From Gaiellasilicea sp046594445 (GTDB taxonomy: Bacteria; Actinomycetota; Thermoleophilia; Gaiellales; Gaiellaceae): a stretch of 64,000 nt of DNA. Shown here in pieces: positions 8,565-16,473 of this stretch. The first letter of the stretch is position 1. Each line of letters starts with the position of its first letter. The position numbers and the translations under genes were made by a program. The stretch spans positions 49,630 through 113,629 of the forward strand of contig JBKJSM010000002.1 of NCBI GenBank assembly GCA_046594445.1, written 5' to 3'. The notes beneath the pieces are model-generated. The model made no database searches and was not told the origin of the DNA. It saw only the letters and a list, made by a program, of their open reading frames with translations.

Positions 8565-8936
8565 ATGAGCGAGAACCCGTCAGAGTTCGGCACTGGGCTC
8601 CGCGCCCACCTCGGCCTCGACCAGAGCCTGCTCGACGCGGCGATCGAGCCTGTCGAGCTCCCGGAGCCGGTCGCCGACGTGCCCGAGCTACCCGACTTCC
8701 CGGAACTCGAGCTCGCCGAGCCGATCCGGATCGCCCCCCTCGAGACGCTCGCCGTGCTCGAGGCGCAACTGATCGAGCGTGAGCGCGCCCTGGTCGAGCG
8801 GGAGGCGAAGCTCGCCGGACGGGCCGGCAGCCTGCTCGCGGCGACACAGGCGCTCTACGACGAGGTGCTCGGTGGCGGCCCGGCGCTCCAGGAAGACGAG
8901 CTCGCCCGCCTGCGCCAGCGCAAGACCGTCGCCTGA
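8565..8936 (+). CDS. Hypothetical protein with C-terminal helical segment
   Basis: 123 aa, not recognised. Residues about 27-60 are rich in Pro, Glu and Leu (PELPDFPELELAEP); residues about 60-95 form a charged heptad-like helix (LEAQLIERERALVEREAKL). No signal peptide or transmembrane segment. Acidic overall. It is divergent from fdhD (54 bp between starts) and its stop lies 15 bp from the convergent glmS stop. Codon use is like its neighbours, so it is probably a real gene. Confidence 0.6.
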   Translation: MSENPSEFGTGLRAHLGLDQSLLDAAIEPVELPEPVADVPELPDFPELELAEPIRIAPLETLAVLEAQLIERERALVEREAKLAGRAGSLLAATQALYDEVLGGGPALQEDELARLRQRKTVA

Positions 8937-8951
8937 TTCAGCGCTCCGGTC

Positions 8952-10778
8952 CTACTCGACGGTGACGGTCTTCGCCAGGTTGCGCGGCTGGTCGACGTTG
9001 AGGCCGCGCAGGCGCGCGATCCGGTAGGCGAGCAGCTGGAGCGGGATCACCGCGAGCACGGCCTGGAGAAACTTCGGGGTCCTCGGGACGTAGATCACGT
9101 CGTCGGCGTGGTGCTGGATGTCCTCGTTGCCCTGGGTCGCGATCGCGATCACATGCGCCCCGCGCGCCCGCACCTCCTGGATGTTCGAGACGAGCTTGTC
9201 GTAGACGTGGATGTCGGTCGCGACGACGACGACCGGTGTGTCCTCGTCGAGCAGCGCGATCGGCCCGTGCTTCATCTCGCCGGCGGAGTACGCCTCGGTC
9301 GGGATATAGCTGATCTCCTTCAGCTTCAACGCGCCCTCGAGCGCGACCGGCAGCCCGATGTGGCGGCCGAGGTAGAGGAAGAACGGCTTGTCGACGAAGC
9401 GCTGCGCGATCTCCTCGATCGGGTGGTCGCCGTCGAGGAACTCGTCGATCTTCGCGGGCAGCTCGTAGACCTTGTCGAGGATGAACGAGATCTCGCCGGC
9501 CGGCATTGTCTCGCGGATCTGGGCGAGCTTGAGCGCGACGAGGTAGAGCAGCGATACCTGCGCGGTGAAGGTCTTCGACGCGGCAACTCCCACTTCGAGC
9601 CCGCAGCGCGTGTACAGCACCGAATCGACCTCGCGCGTGATCTGCGAGCCCATCATGTTGGTGATCGCGACCGTCCGGGCGCCCTTCGCGCGGGCAAGCT
9701 TCATCGCCTCGATCGTGTCTCGCGTCTCGCCGGACTGCGAGATTCCGATCACGAGCGTGTCCTCGTCGATCACGGGGTTGCGGTAGATCCACTCGGACGC
9801 GATGTCGGGCTCGACCGGGATGCGGGCCCACTCCTCGATCACGTACCGGCCGACGACGCCCGCGTGGTAGGCCGTGCCGCAGGCCAAGATCACGATCCGG
9901 CGCAGCGCCTTGAGCTCCGCCTCGGAATGCCCGAGTCCGTCGAGCACGAGCGTGCCGTGGCGGACGCGGTCGCCGATCGTCTCCGCTACCGCCTCCGCCT
10001 GCTCGTAAATCTCCTTGAGCATGAACGTCTCGTAGCCGCCCTTCTCGGCGCCCTCGTCGTCCCAGTCGAGCTCGACCGGGTCGTGCTCGACCGCAGTGCC
10101 GTCCGCGCGCGAGTAGACCGCGCCGCCGGGCGTCAGCTCGACGATGTCGCCGTCGTCGGGGAACTGGACGAGCCGGGTTTCGCTGAGGAACGCGGCCGCG
10201 TTCGAGGCGAGGAACATCTCGCCCTGGCCGATCCCGATCACGAGCGGCGTCTGGTGGCGTGCCGCGACGAGCAGGTCGGGATGGTCGTGATGGATGACGA
10301 CGAAGGTGAAGTGTCCCTCGAGCTCCTTGAAGGTCTCGCGCACGGCCTGGGCGAGGTCGCCGGTGTAATGGCGCTCGATCAGGTGGACGACCGTCTCGGC
10401 GTCGGTCTCCGAGGTGAAGGTGTGGCCCTCGGCGATCAGATTGTTCCGCAGCTCGCGGTAATTCTCGATGATTCCGTTGAGCACGATCGAGAGCTTCGAC
10501 CCGTCGCAGCCCATCAGCGGGTGCGCGTTCGCCTCGGTGACGGCGCCGTGGGTCGCCCAGCGCGTGTGCCCTAGGCCGTGGGTCGCCGTCGAGCCGTTCA
10601 GGCCGGCGGCGAGCTTCAGGTTCTGGAGGTTCCCGATCGCCCGGACGTAGTCGAGGCCCTCCGGCTCGCGGAGCGCGATCCCGGCCGAGTCGTAACCGCG
10701 GTACTCGAGTCGCTTGAGCCCTTGCAGCAGAAGCGGCTTGCACTCCCTGGGACCGACGTAGCCGATGATTCCGCACAT
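8952..10778 (-). CDS. glmS: Glutamine--fructose-6-phosphate aminotransferase (isomerizing)
   Basis: Makes glucosamine-6-phosphate from fructose-6-P and glutamine, the first step to UDP-GlcNAc for peptidoglycan. 608 aa, essentially the E. coli length. Ntn-type glutaminase with catalytic Cys after Met1 (MCGIIGYVG), HTRWATHG and NGIIENY; two SIS domains (ACGTAYHAG, SQSGETRDT, and YLGRHIGLPVALEGALKLKE); C-terminal DQPRNLAKTVTVE. The frame stays open upstream to 10916, but the start must be 10778 because Cys must be residue 2. An SD-like GGAAAGGGG precedes it. No glmS ribozyme is present in the 97-nt gap to glmM. Confidence 0.97.
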   Translation of the reverse strand: MCGIIGYVGPRECKPLLLQGLKRLEYRGYDSAGIALREPEGLDYVRAIGNLQNLKLAAGLNGSTATHGLGHTRWATHGAVTEANAHPLMGCDGSKLSIVLNGIIENYRELRNNLIAEGHTFTSETDAETVVHLIERHYTGDLAQAVRETFKELEGHFTFVVIHHDHPDLLVAARHQTPLVIGIGQGEMFLASNAAAFLSETRLVQFPDDGDIVELTPGGAVYSRADGTAVEHDPVELDWDDEGAEKGGYETFMLKEIYEQAEAVAETIGDRVRHGTLVLDGLGHSEAELKALRRIVILACGTAYHAGVVGRYVIEEWARIPVEPDIASEWIYRNPVIDEDTLVIGISQSGETRDTIEAMKLARAKGARTVAITNMMGSQITREVDSVLYTRCGLEVGVAASKTFTAQVSLLYLVALKLAQIRETMPAGEISFILDKVYELPAKIDEFLDGDHPIEEIAQRFVDKPFFLYLGRHIGLPVALEGALKLKEISYIPTEAYSAGEMKHGPIALLDEDTPVVVVATDIHVYDKLVSNIQEVRARGAHVIAIATQGNEDIQHHADDVIYVPRTPKFLQAVLAVIPLQLLAYRIARLRGLNVDQPRNLAKTVTVE

Positions 10779-10875
10779 CTCAAGCCCCTTTCCCGACCTC
10801 GCCTGGGTACAACCCCGAGAACGCATAAGAGCCCGACACATCTCCGCTGCAAATCCTTCCCCGCAGCGTCGCGGG

Positions 10876-12135
10876 CTAGCCGAGCTCCCTCTGGACGAGG
10901 TTGGCGAGTCTACCACAGAGCTCGCGCGCGATCTCTTCCGTCTCCGCCTCGGCGAGCACCCTGATCAGAGGCTCCGTGCCCGAAGCGCGCACGAGCACGC
11001 GCCCGGCGCCGTCCAGTTCGGCGTTCAGCTGCTCGGCCACGGCAAGGGCCGCGGCCGGCACATCGCGGCGCGAGACCGGCACGTTCTCCTTCACCTGGGC
11101 GTAGCGCGGCATCACGGCCGCCGCCTCGGTGAGCGTCCGCCCGCGGATCGCGTCGCAGAGCAGGAGCGCGGCGGCGAGCCCGTCGCCGGTGACGTGGCCG
11201 CGCAGGCAGATCACGTGACCCGACTGCTCGCCGCCAAGAATCCCGCGGTGGCTGTGAAGGGCCTCCAGCACATAGCGGTCGCCGACGTCCGTCGTGAGGA
11301 CGCGAATGCTGCGCTCGTCCATGAGCCGGTGGAAGCCGAGGTTCGTCATCACGGTCACAGCGACGAGGTCGACGGCGAGATGGAGGGCGAGGATCGCGAG
11401 GATCTGGTCGCCGTCCACGGCGTCGCCGTTCCCGTCGACCGCCAGCAACCGGTCGCCGTCGCCGTCGAAGGCGACGCCGAGGTCGTGCCCGCCGGCGCGC
11501 ACGGTCTCCTGGAGGAGCGTGAGATCCGTTGCGCCGCAGCCGAGGTTGATGTTCTCCCCGTTCGGGTCGGCTCCGACTGCAGTCACTGTGGCCCCGAGCC
11601 GCTCGAACGCCTGCGGAGCGATCTCCGAGTAGGCCCCGTTCGCGCAGTCGACGGCGATCCGCATGCCGGTGAGGTCGGTGCCAAAGCGATCGACGATGTG
11701 CTCCAGGTAGCTGTCCGTCGCCACTCCGACGCGGTCGATGCTGCCGCCGCCCGGGGCGGGCGCGTCCAGGAGGGCTTCGATCTCCTCTTCGGAAGCGTCG
11801 GTCAGCTTGTTGCCGGACCCGTCGAAGAACTTGACGCCGTTGTACTGGGGCGGGTTGTGCGAGGCGGAGATGACGACGCCGAGGTCGAGCGCCAGCAGGG
11901 CGACGGCCGGCGTCGGCAGGACTCCCGCCATGACCGCGTTGCCTCCAGCGGCAACGACCCCGCGCGCGAAGGCCTCCTCGAGGTCCGGGCCGGAGCCGCG
12001 CGTGTCTCGCCCGACGAAGACCCGCCCACGGCCCGACCACAGCGTCGCCGCCTTGCCGAGCTGCTCGACGAGCTCGACGGTCAGATCGTCGCCGACGACC
12101 CCTCGGACGCCGTCCGTGCCGAAATACCGGCGCAA
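10876..12135 (-). CDS. glmM: Phosphoglucosamine mutase
   Basis: Converts glucosamine-6-P to glucosamine-1-P, the step after GlmS. 419 aa. Phosphoserine loop SASHNPPQYNG, metal loop DGDGDR, sugar loop GGEQSGH, phosphate-binding RASGTEPLIRV. TTG start at 12135 (MRRYFGTDGVRG) lies 7 nt after the rpsI stop, so it belongs to the rplM-rpsI-glmM operon typical of actinobacteria. A short GC inverted repeat (about 10862-10878) follows the stop but has no U-tract. Confidence 0.96.
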   Translation of the reverse strand: MRRYFGTDGVRGVVGDDLTVELVEQLGKAATLWSGRGRVFVGRDTRGSGPDLEEAFARGVVAAGGNAVMAGVLPTPAVALLALDLGVVISASHNPPQYNGVKFFDGSGNKLTDASEEEIEALLDAPAPGGGSIDRVGVATDSYLEHIVDRFGTDLTGMRIAVDCANGAYSEIAPQAFERLGATVTAVGADPNGENINLGCGATDLTLLQETVRAGGHDLGVAFDGDGDRLLAVDGNGDAVDGDQILAILALHLAVDLVAVTVMTNLGFHRLMDERSIRVLTTDVGDRYVLEALHSHRGILGGEQSGHVICLRGHVTGDGLAAALLLCDAIRGRTLTEAAAVMPRYAQVKENVPVSRRDVPAAALAVAEQLNAELDGAGRVLVRASGTEPLIRVLAEAETEEIARELCGRLANLVQRELG

Positions 12136-12142
12136 AGGGCCG

Positions 12143-12538
12143 CTAGCGCTTGCTGAACTGGGGCGCCTTGCGCGCCTTGTGCAGGCCGGCCTTCTTGCGC
12201 TCGACCTGGCGGTCGTCGCGCGTGAGGTAGCCCTCGCGCTTCAGCGGGATGCGCAGCTCCGGATCGGCCTCGACGAGCGCACGCGCGATGCCGTGGCGCA
12301 CCGCACCGGCCTGGCCGGAGGGCCCGCCGCCGTGCACGCGCACGCGGATGTCGAAGGTGCCGTCCACGCCCGCCGTCTTCAGCGGCGAGAGCGCCGCGAC
12401 CCGGTGCGTCATCCGCGGGAAGTAGTCCTCGAGCGTCCGGCCGTTGAACCACGTCTTCCCGTCGCCGGGGCGCAGGATCACGCGCGCGACCGAGGTCTTG
12501 CGCTTGCCGGTACCGAGGTACTGAGCGTGCTCTACCAC
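12143..12538 (-). CDS. rpsI: 30S ribosomal protein S9
   Basis: Component of the small subunit head; its C-terminal tail contacts P-site tRNA. 131 aa: YLGTGKRKTSVARV near the start, GGGPSGQAGAVRHGIARAL in the middle, and the invariant KKAGLHKARKAPQFSKR terminus. The start overlaps the rplM stop by one base. Confidence 0.98.
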   Translation of the reverse strand: MVEHAQYLGTGKRKTSVARVILRPGDGKTWFNGRTLEDYFPRMTHRVAALSPLKTAGVDGTFDIRVRVHGGGPSGQAGAVRHGIARALVEADPELRIPLKREGYLTRDDRQVERKKAGLHKARKAPQFSKR

Positions 12539-12978
12539 TAGCTGACCTCCAAGGTCTTCGGCGCCTGAGCCTCGTGCGGGTGCACGGGACCGGCGTAGAT
12601 CTTGAGCTTCGTGATCTGCTGGCGTGCAAGCCGGTTGCGGGGGAGCATCCCCTTGACCGCCTTGCGCAGCACCTCCGTCGGCCGCCGCTCGAGCTGCTCG
12701 CGCAGCGTCCGGCTGCGCAGGCCGCCGGGGTAGCCGGAGTGGCGGTGGTACATCTTCTGGTCGAGCTTCTGCCCGGTCACCGCGATCTTCTCGGCGTTGA
12801 CCACGACGACGAAGTCGCCGGTGTCGATATGCGGGGTGTAGACGGCCTTGTTCTTGCCGCGAAGCGTGTCGGCAATCTGCGTCGCGAGCCGCCCGAGGGT
12901 CTTCCCGTCGGCGTCGACGACGTACCAGTCGCGACTGACCTCACCGGGCTTGGCCGTCCATGTTTTTTGCAGTGTCAT
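12538..12978 (-). CDS. rplM: 50S ribosomal protein L13
   Basis: Early-assembling large-subunit protein. 146 aa with W-Y-VVDADGKTLGRLAT near the N-terminus, GDFVVVVNAEK, and the YRHSGYPGGL signature. The ATG lies 10 nt downstream of the preceding MFS stop. The probable promoter and a leader hairpin lie inside the 3' end of that MFS gene (13006-13038). Confidence 0.98.
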   Translation of the reverse strand: MTLQKTWTAKPGEVSRDWYVVDADGKTLGRLATQIADTLRGKNKAVYTPHIDTGDFVVVVNAEKIAVTGQKLDQKMYHRHSGYPGGLRSRTLREQLERRPTEVLRKAVKGMLPRNRLARQQITKLKIYAGPVHPHEAQAPKTLEVS

Positions 12979-12988
12979 CAGGCAGTTC

Positions 12989-14218
12989 TCATTTCACAGA
13001 AAGAGGGCGCACATGGGGTGCGCCGGCGGCGGATTGTAGCAGTATCCAGAGCGCTGGAAGGACGACGAAGGCCGTCGCGCCGAACGCCAGAGCACTCACT
13101 CCGACTTCGCTGTAGACGAGCCCGCCGAGGAGCACGAGGACGACGGCGGTGAAGCTCGAGAGCTGGTCGGTCAGCCCGATCAGCTGGCCACGCTCGGCGG
13201 GTAGCGCTCGGTCCGCGAGCTCGGTGACGGCGGCGACGTAGGAGATGTTCCAGCCCAGGCCGAGGAGGAACAGCGAAACCGACATCCAGGCGACGCTCTC
13301 GAACCAGGCGAGGCCGAGCGTCGAGAGCGCCATCAGCAAGAGGCCGGTGACCTGGCCGGGCCGGCGGCCGAACTTGTCGATCAACCCGCCGATCACGAGC
13401 ACGAGCGCATACATGCCGACGATGTGGAGACTGATCACCGTGAAGACGTCGGACGGGTGGTGCCCGTGATCGACGACGAGGTAGCCCGTCAGGTTCATCA
13501 CGGAGGCCATGCAGGCGAAGCTGGCGATCGCGGCGACGAGCGACGTGAGGACGCCTGGGCGGCGCAGGATCTCGCGGAGCGGAGCGGGCTCGCCCTCGAC
13601 GCCACCGGCGTCGAAGTGCAGCTTCCGCGCGATCGTGCGCGGGTCGGGCCGGACGAGCAGAACCAGCACGAGGCCGACGACCATGATCCCCGCCGCGGCG
13701 ATCCAGGGCAGGACGAGCGCGTCCGTGTCGAGCTCTTTGCCGGCGAAGAGCGGCCTGAAGACAAGCGGGCCGAGCGCCGCGCCGAAGAGCGCGCCGAAGA
13801 GGACGTAGGAGATCCCGCGTGCGCGGCGCTCCGGCGGATACATGTCGGCTGCGGCGGCGCGGGCCAGCAGAATCGTTCCCTGCGAGACGCCCACGAGCGC
13901 GAACCCCGCGATGACGATCGTTGCCGACTCGACCTTGCAGCCGAGCGCGGTCGTCAGACAGCCGGCGATGCCGGCGACGCAGCCCCCGGCGAGGACGGGA
14001 ACGCGGCCGTGACGGTCCATCAACCGCCCGGCCGGCAGAGCCGCAAGCGCGCCGGCAGTGAGGAAGATCGCGGGGCCGAGGCCGAGGATGCCCTCGATCC
14101 CGGTCACGAGCACGAGCGTGACCGTGGCAACCGCCACGGCGAGCTGCACCATCCCCGAGACGGCGGTCAGCGTCGCGGCGAGCAGGAACGTATTACGGCG
14201 GATCGGGAAGCCGCTCAC
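12989..14218 (-). CDS. Major facilitator superfamily transporter
   Basis: 409 aa, about 12 predicted membrane helices, substrate unknown. The loop between helices 2 and 3 carries the MFS motif LMDRHGRVPVL, with a second copy GLIDKFGRRPGQ in the C-terminal half. A central cytoplasmic loop (about residues 190-215) is charged (RPDPRTIARKL). Resembles drug/metabolite efflux MFS proteins. It lies between the stress-protein gene and rplM on the same strand, and its last 15 codons overlap the rplM promoter region. Confidence 0.8.
   Translation of the reverse strand: MSGFPIRRNTFLLAATLTAVSGMVQLAVAVATVTLVLVTGIEGILGLGPAIFLTAGALAALPAGRLMDRHGRVPVLAGGCVAGIAGCLTTALGCKVESATIVIAGFALVGVSQGTILLARAAAADMYPPERRARGISYVLFGALFGAALGPLVFRPLFAGKELDTDALVLPWIAAAGIMVVGLVLVLLVRPDPRTIARKLHFDAGGVEGEPAPLREILRRPGVLTSLVAAIASFACMASVMNLTGYLVVDHGHHPSDVFTVISLHIVGMYALVLVIGGLIDKFGRRPGQVTGLLLMALSTLGLAWFESVAWMSVSLFLLGLGWNISYVAAVTELADRALPAERGQLIGLTDQLSSFTAVVLVLLGGLVYSEVGVSALAFGATAFVVLPALWILLQSAAGAPHVRPLSVK
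13006..13038 (-). promoter_or_regulatory. Candidate rplM promoter -10 and leader hairpin
   Basis: On the minus strand a TACAAT hexamer (13038-13033) is followed by a perfect 7-bp hairpin GGCGCAC/GTGCGCC (13024-13018 with 13012-13006, 5-nt loop) and then CTCTTTCT, 28 nt before the rplM ATG. This could be an r-protein leader/attenuator or an intrinsic terminator for the upstream gene. The element lies within the last codons of the MFS CDS. Confidence 0.4.
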
Positions 14219-14244
14219 GCGGCGAGCCTACAAGCGGCTGCGGC

Positions 14245-15015
14245 TCAACCGCTGCGGACGACGAGCACGGAGCAGTCCGCCCGTGCAGCGACGCGCGCGC
14301 TCACGCTGCCGAGCGAGAGGAGCCCGTGGAGCCCGCGGTTCCCGACTACGACGAGGTCGGCTTCGAGCGCGGCGTCGATCAGCGCGTCGACCGGCGGGCG
14401 GAGATCGAGCCTCGCCTGCCGGCCGAGCCGCTCGAGGTCGAGGCCCTTCCCACCGAGGCCCGCGACGAACTCGACGCTTGCGGCGAAGCGCCGGCCAAGC
14501 TCGTCGGCCACCGCGGCGGCGGCGAGCGACTGCGGGGAGCCATCGACGCCGCAGGTGATCCGGTTGGGCGTCGTGGTCGGACTGCGGCGCGCAACGAGAA
14601 CCGAGCAGGTGGCGCGGCGGACGATGTCGTCGGCGACCGTGCCGAGCAGGCGCTCCCTGGCTCGAGGCGGCCGAGCCGCACCGACGGCGACAAGGGTCGC
14701 GTCGCTTACTCGGGCCGCGTGCAGGAGCGCGTACGCGGCATGGCCGTGCACGAGGAGCGTCGACGCGTCCGGGCTGAGCTCGGAGGCGCGGGCGAGCGCA
14801 CGCCCGGCTTCTTGCTCGATCTGCTGCGCGACGTGGGTCGAGAGCCAGCCCGCGTGACTCGAGCGATAGGTCTCCGCCACCGTCACGAGCTCCATCGAGC
14901 CGTCTGGATCGAGCAAGCACGATGCCTGCAGCGTCGCGGCGACACTTTCCTCGCTCTCGTCGACGGCGCAGAGGATGCGACCGAAGAGGCTGGGGGGTGC
15001 GACGACGAGGGTCAA
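14245..15015 (-). CDS. Tandem universal stress protein (UspA) domains
   Basis: 256 aa cytosolic protein with two Usp repeats. Repeat 1: ILCAVDESEES ... DATLVAVGA and a CSVLVARR end. Repeat 2: ITCGVDGSPQS ... ADLVVVGNRGLHGLLSLGSVS, whose G-x2-G-x9-G(S/T)-like loop suggests ATP binding. The frame is open far upstream, but the TTG at 15015 gives a 4-nt TTGA overlap with terC and starts just before the first domain. Downstream of the manganese riboswitch with terC, so probably Mn-responsive. Confidence 0.82.
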   Translation of the reverse strand: MTLVVAPPSLFGRILCAVDESEESVAATLQASCLLDPDGSMELVTVAETYRSSHAGWLSTHVAQQIEQEAGRALARASELSPDASTLLVHGHAAYALLHAARVSDATLVAVGAARPPRARERLLGTVADDIVRRATCSVLVARRSPTTTPNRITCGVDGSPQSLAAAAVADELGRRFAASVEFVAGLGGKGLDLERLGRQARLDLRPPVDALIDAALEADLVVVGNRGLHGLLSLGSVSARVAARADCSVLVVRSG

Positions 15016-15965
15016 GGGGCGCTCCCTTCCCGCGCGGGCGTGAGCGGACCGCCACGGCGGCCCCCTGCGAGCACGGAGGCGAGGACGGTAAGGGCGAGGA
15101 TCGAGAGGATCGCCGGCAGGGAGAGCCAGACCGGCATCTTCCACCAGTCGGCGATCAGCATCTTCGTTCCGACGAGCACAAGGATCGCGCCAAGCCCCGC
15201 GTTGAGGAAGCGGATGCGAGCCATCGAGCCGGTGACGAGGAAGAAGAGCGAGCGGAGCCCGAGCAGCGCAAAGGCGTTCGCCGCGAAAACGATGAAGGGC
15301 TCAGTGGTGATCGCGAGGATCGCGGGTATCGAGTCGACAGCGAAGACGAGGTCGAACACAGCCACGAGCAGGAACGCCACCGCGAGCGGCGTGGCCGCAC
15401 GACGCCCTCCGATCCGCGTCAACAACCTCGTACCCTCGAACTCGTTCGCCACCGGAACGAAGCGGCGCAGCAGCCGCAGCACGGGATTCCGGTCCAACTC
15501 GATCTTCCGTTCAGCGTGACGCGCGACCTTGATCCCCGTGGCGACGAGAAAGGCGCCGAAGAGGTAGGCGACCCAGGCGAAGTTCTCGAGCAGGCTCGCG
15601 CCGACGAGGATGAAGACACCGCGGAGCACGATCGCCAAGACGATCCCCCAGAAAAGAACGCGGTAGCGCAGGTCCTCCGGCACAGCGAGGTACGAGAAGA
15701 TCAGCGCGAAGACGAAGACGTTGTCGAGGGAGAGACTCCACTCGACCACATAGCCGGCGAGATACTGCGCCGCGACCTCGCCGCCCTGCCACCACCAGAG
15801 GAGCGCGCCAAATCCGAGCGCCACCCCGCTCCAGATGGCCGTCAGGCCGGCTGCTTCGCGGACGCCGATCGCGTGCGCGTCGCGGTGGACGAGCAAGAGG
15901 TCGACGGCGAGCAGGATGACGATCGTGGCCGCGAGCGCGACCCAGGCCCAAAGGGGTATCGACAC
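15012..15965 (-). CDS. TerC/Alx family membrane protein, probable Mn2+ exporter
   Basis: 317 aa integral membrane protein with about 8-9 helices. TerC signatures: VVEWSLSLDNVFVFALIF and VFDLVFAVDSIPAILAITTEPFIVF, with the two conserved Asp residues in membrane helices. Family members move manganese and protect exported metalloproteins. GTG start at 15965 preceded by a good GGAGG six bases upstream. The 5' leader is a yybP-ykoY riboswitch, which in other bacteria senses Mn2+ and switches on mntP/alx-type exporters, so a role in Mn homeostasis is well supported. Confidence 0.9.
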   Translation of the reverse strand: MSIPLWAWVALAATIVILLAVDLLLVHRDAHAIGVREAAGLTAIWSGVALGFGALLWWWQGGEVAAQYLAGYVVEWSLSLDNVFVFALIFSYLAVPEDLRYRVLFWGIVLAIVLRGVFILVGASLLENFAWVAYLFGAFLVATGIKVARHAERKIELDRNPVLRLLRRFVPVANEFEGTRLLTRIGGRRAATPLAVAFLLVAVFDLVFAVDSIPAILAITTEPFIVFAANAFALLGLRSLFFLVTGSMARIRFLNAGLGAILVLVGTKMLIADWWKMPVWLSLPAILSILALTVLASVLAGGRRGGPLTPAREGSAP

Positions 15966-15997
15966 GAATTTCCTCCAGCTGATCCGATTGACAGGTC

Positions 15998-16090
15998 AGC
16001 GGAGGTCTCTCCAGCCTCTCGGCCGGCGCCACCGGACCGCATCTCCCGGCCGTACTGTCGGCGACGCCTCGGGGATACTCCCCTCCGGTT
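15998..16090 (-). promoter_or_regulatory. yybP-ykoY manganese riboswitch in the terC leader
   Basis: The 5' leader carries the conserved GGGGAGUA (16083-16076) and GAGACCUC (ending about 16002) blocks. They are joined by a 6-bp P1 helix CGGAGG/CCUCCG (16087-16082 with 16005-16000), with GC-rich internal arms between them. This matches the yybP-ykoY consensus by eye. Position directly before a TerC exporter is the classic context. Exact ends and on/off mechanism are not resolved here. Confidence 0.85.
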
Positions 16091-16099
16091 ACAGACCAG

Positions 16100-16127
16100 A
16101 TATTACACGAAATGGTTTTCGTGTCAA
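16100..16127 (-). promoter_or_regulatory. Promoter of the terC riboswitch transcript
   Basis: Near-consensus sigma-70-type promoter reading leftward: -35 TTGACA (16127-16122), 16-bp spacer, -10 TAATAT (16105-16100). The spacer is filled by the 20-bp palindrome at 16105-16124. Confidence 0.85.
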
Positions 16128-16131
16128 GAAT
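16103..16131 (+). promoter_or_regulatory. Divergent promoter of the winged-helix regulator
   Basis: Reading rightward: -35 TTACAC (16103-16108), 17-bp spacer, -10 AAGAAT (16126-16131), 8 nt before the ATG at 16140, so the mRNA would be leaderless. Fully interleaved with the terC promoter and the palindrome. Confidence 0.5.
16105..16124. promoter_or_regulatory. Palindromic operator between divergent promoters
   Basis: Perfect inverted repeat ACACGAAA-TGGT-TTTCGTGT. It occupies the -35/-10 spacers of both divergent promoters, so a bound dimer would block both transcripts. The adjacent winged-helix gene is the obvious candidate to bind it. Confidence 0.65.
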
Positions 16132-16139
16132 TTCGTAAG

Positions 16140-16469
16140 ATGCGGATCGTGGCAGGCGATTGGACGTTTCTGACCAACCACGCGCACGTCTTGGTCGCGA
16201 TCGCGCGGGACCCAGAGGCGCGCCTCCGCGACGTCGCCGAGCGGGTCGGGATCACCGAGCGGTCAGTACAGGCAATCGTTCGTGAGCTGTCCGAGCACGG
16301 CTACATCGTCCGCGAGCGCGTAGGCCGCCGCAACCGCTACCAGCTCGACGACACGCTGCCGATGCGTCACGCGCTCGAGCGCGAGCATTCCGTCGATGTA
16401 CTGCTCGGGCCGTTGGGCGCGCAGTCCCCAGCGCGGCACAAACCCTACCCGGGGGTGGCTCTACCCTGA
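16140..16469 (+). CDS. Winged helix-turn-helix transcriptional regulator
   Basis: 109 aa DNA-binding protein of the MarR/ArsR-like fold: WTFLTNHAHVLVAIARDP, then the helix-turn-helix RLRDVAERVGITERSVQAIV and a wing RERVGRRNRYQL. No metal-binding Cys cluster. The ATG at 16140 is 8 nt after a -10-like hexamer; GTG 16149 is an alternative. It is divergent from terC with the palindrome between, so autoregulation and control of the terC promoter are plausible. Its stop lies 4 nt before the acylphosphatase start. Confidence 0.78.
   Translation: MRIVAGDWTFLTNHAHVLVAIARDPEARLRDVAERVGITERSVQAIVRELSEHGYIVRERVGRRNRYQLDDTLPMRHALEREHSVDVLLGPLGAQSPARHKPYPGVALP
16462..16467 (+). promoter_or_regulatory. Candidate -10 for acylphosphatase
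   Basis: TACCCT ends exactly 6 nt before the GTG at 16474, as in the other leaderless-type starts of this window. It overlaps the 3' end of the regulator gene. Confidence 0.35.
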
Positions 16470-16473
16470 AGTC

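Noticed and set aside
10779..10875. glmS ribozyme in the glmS leader
   Set aside because: The gap is only 97 nt and shows no ribozyme-like pseudoknot; the ribozyme is mainly a Firmicute feature.
10779..10916. N-terminal extension of GlmS up to 10916
   Set aside because: The Ntn-type glutaminase needs Cys as residue 2 after Met removal, so the start must be 10778.
13021..13039. tRNA, rRNA, CRISPR and transposase search over the window
   Set aside because: I found no T-arm-like GTTCGANTC in a cloverleaf context, no direct-repeat array and no transposase or integrase motif by reading. A tRNAscan run would be decisive, especially for tRNA-Sec.
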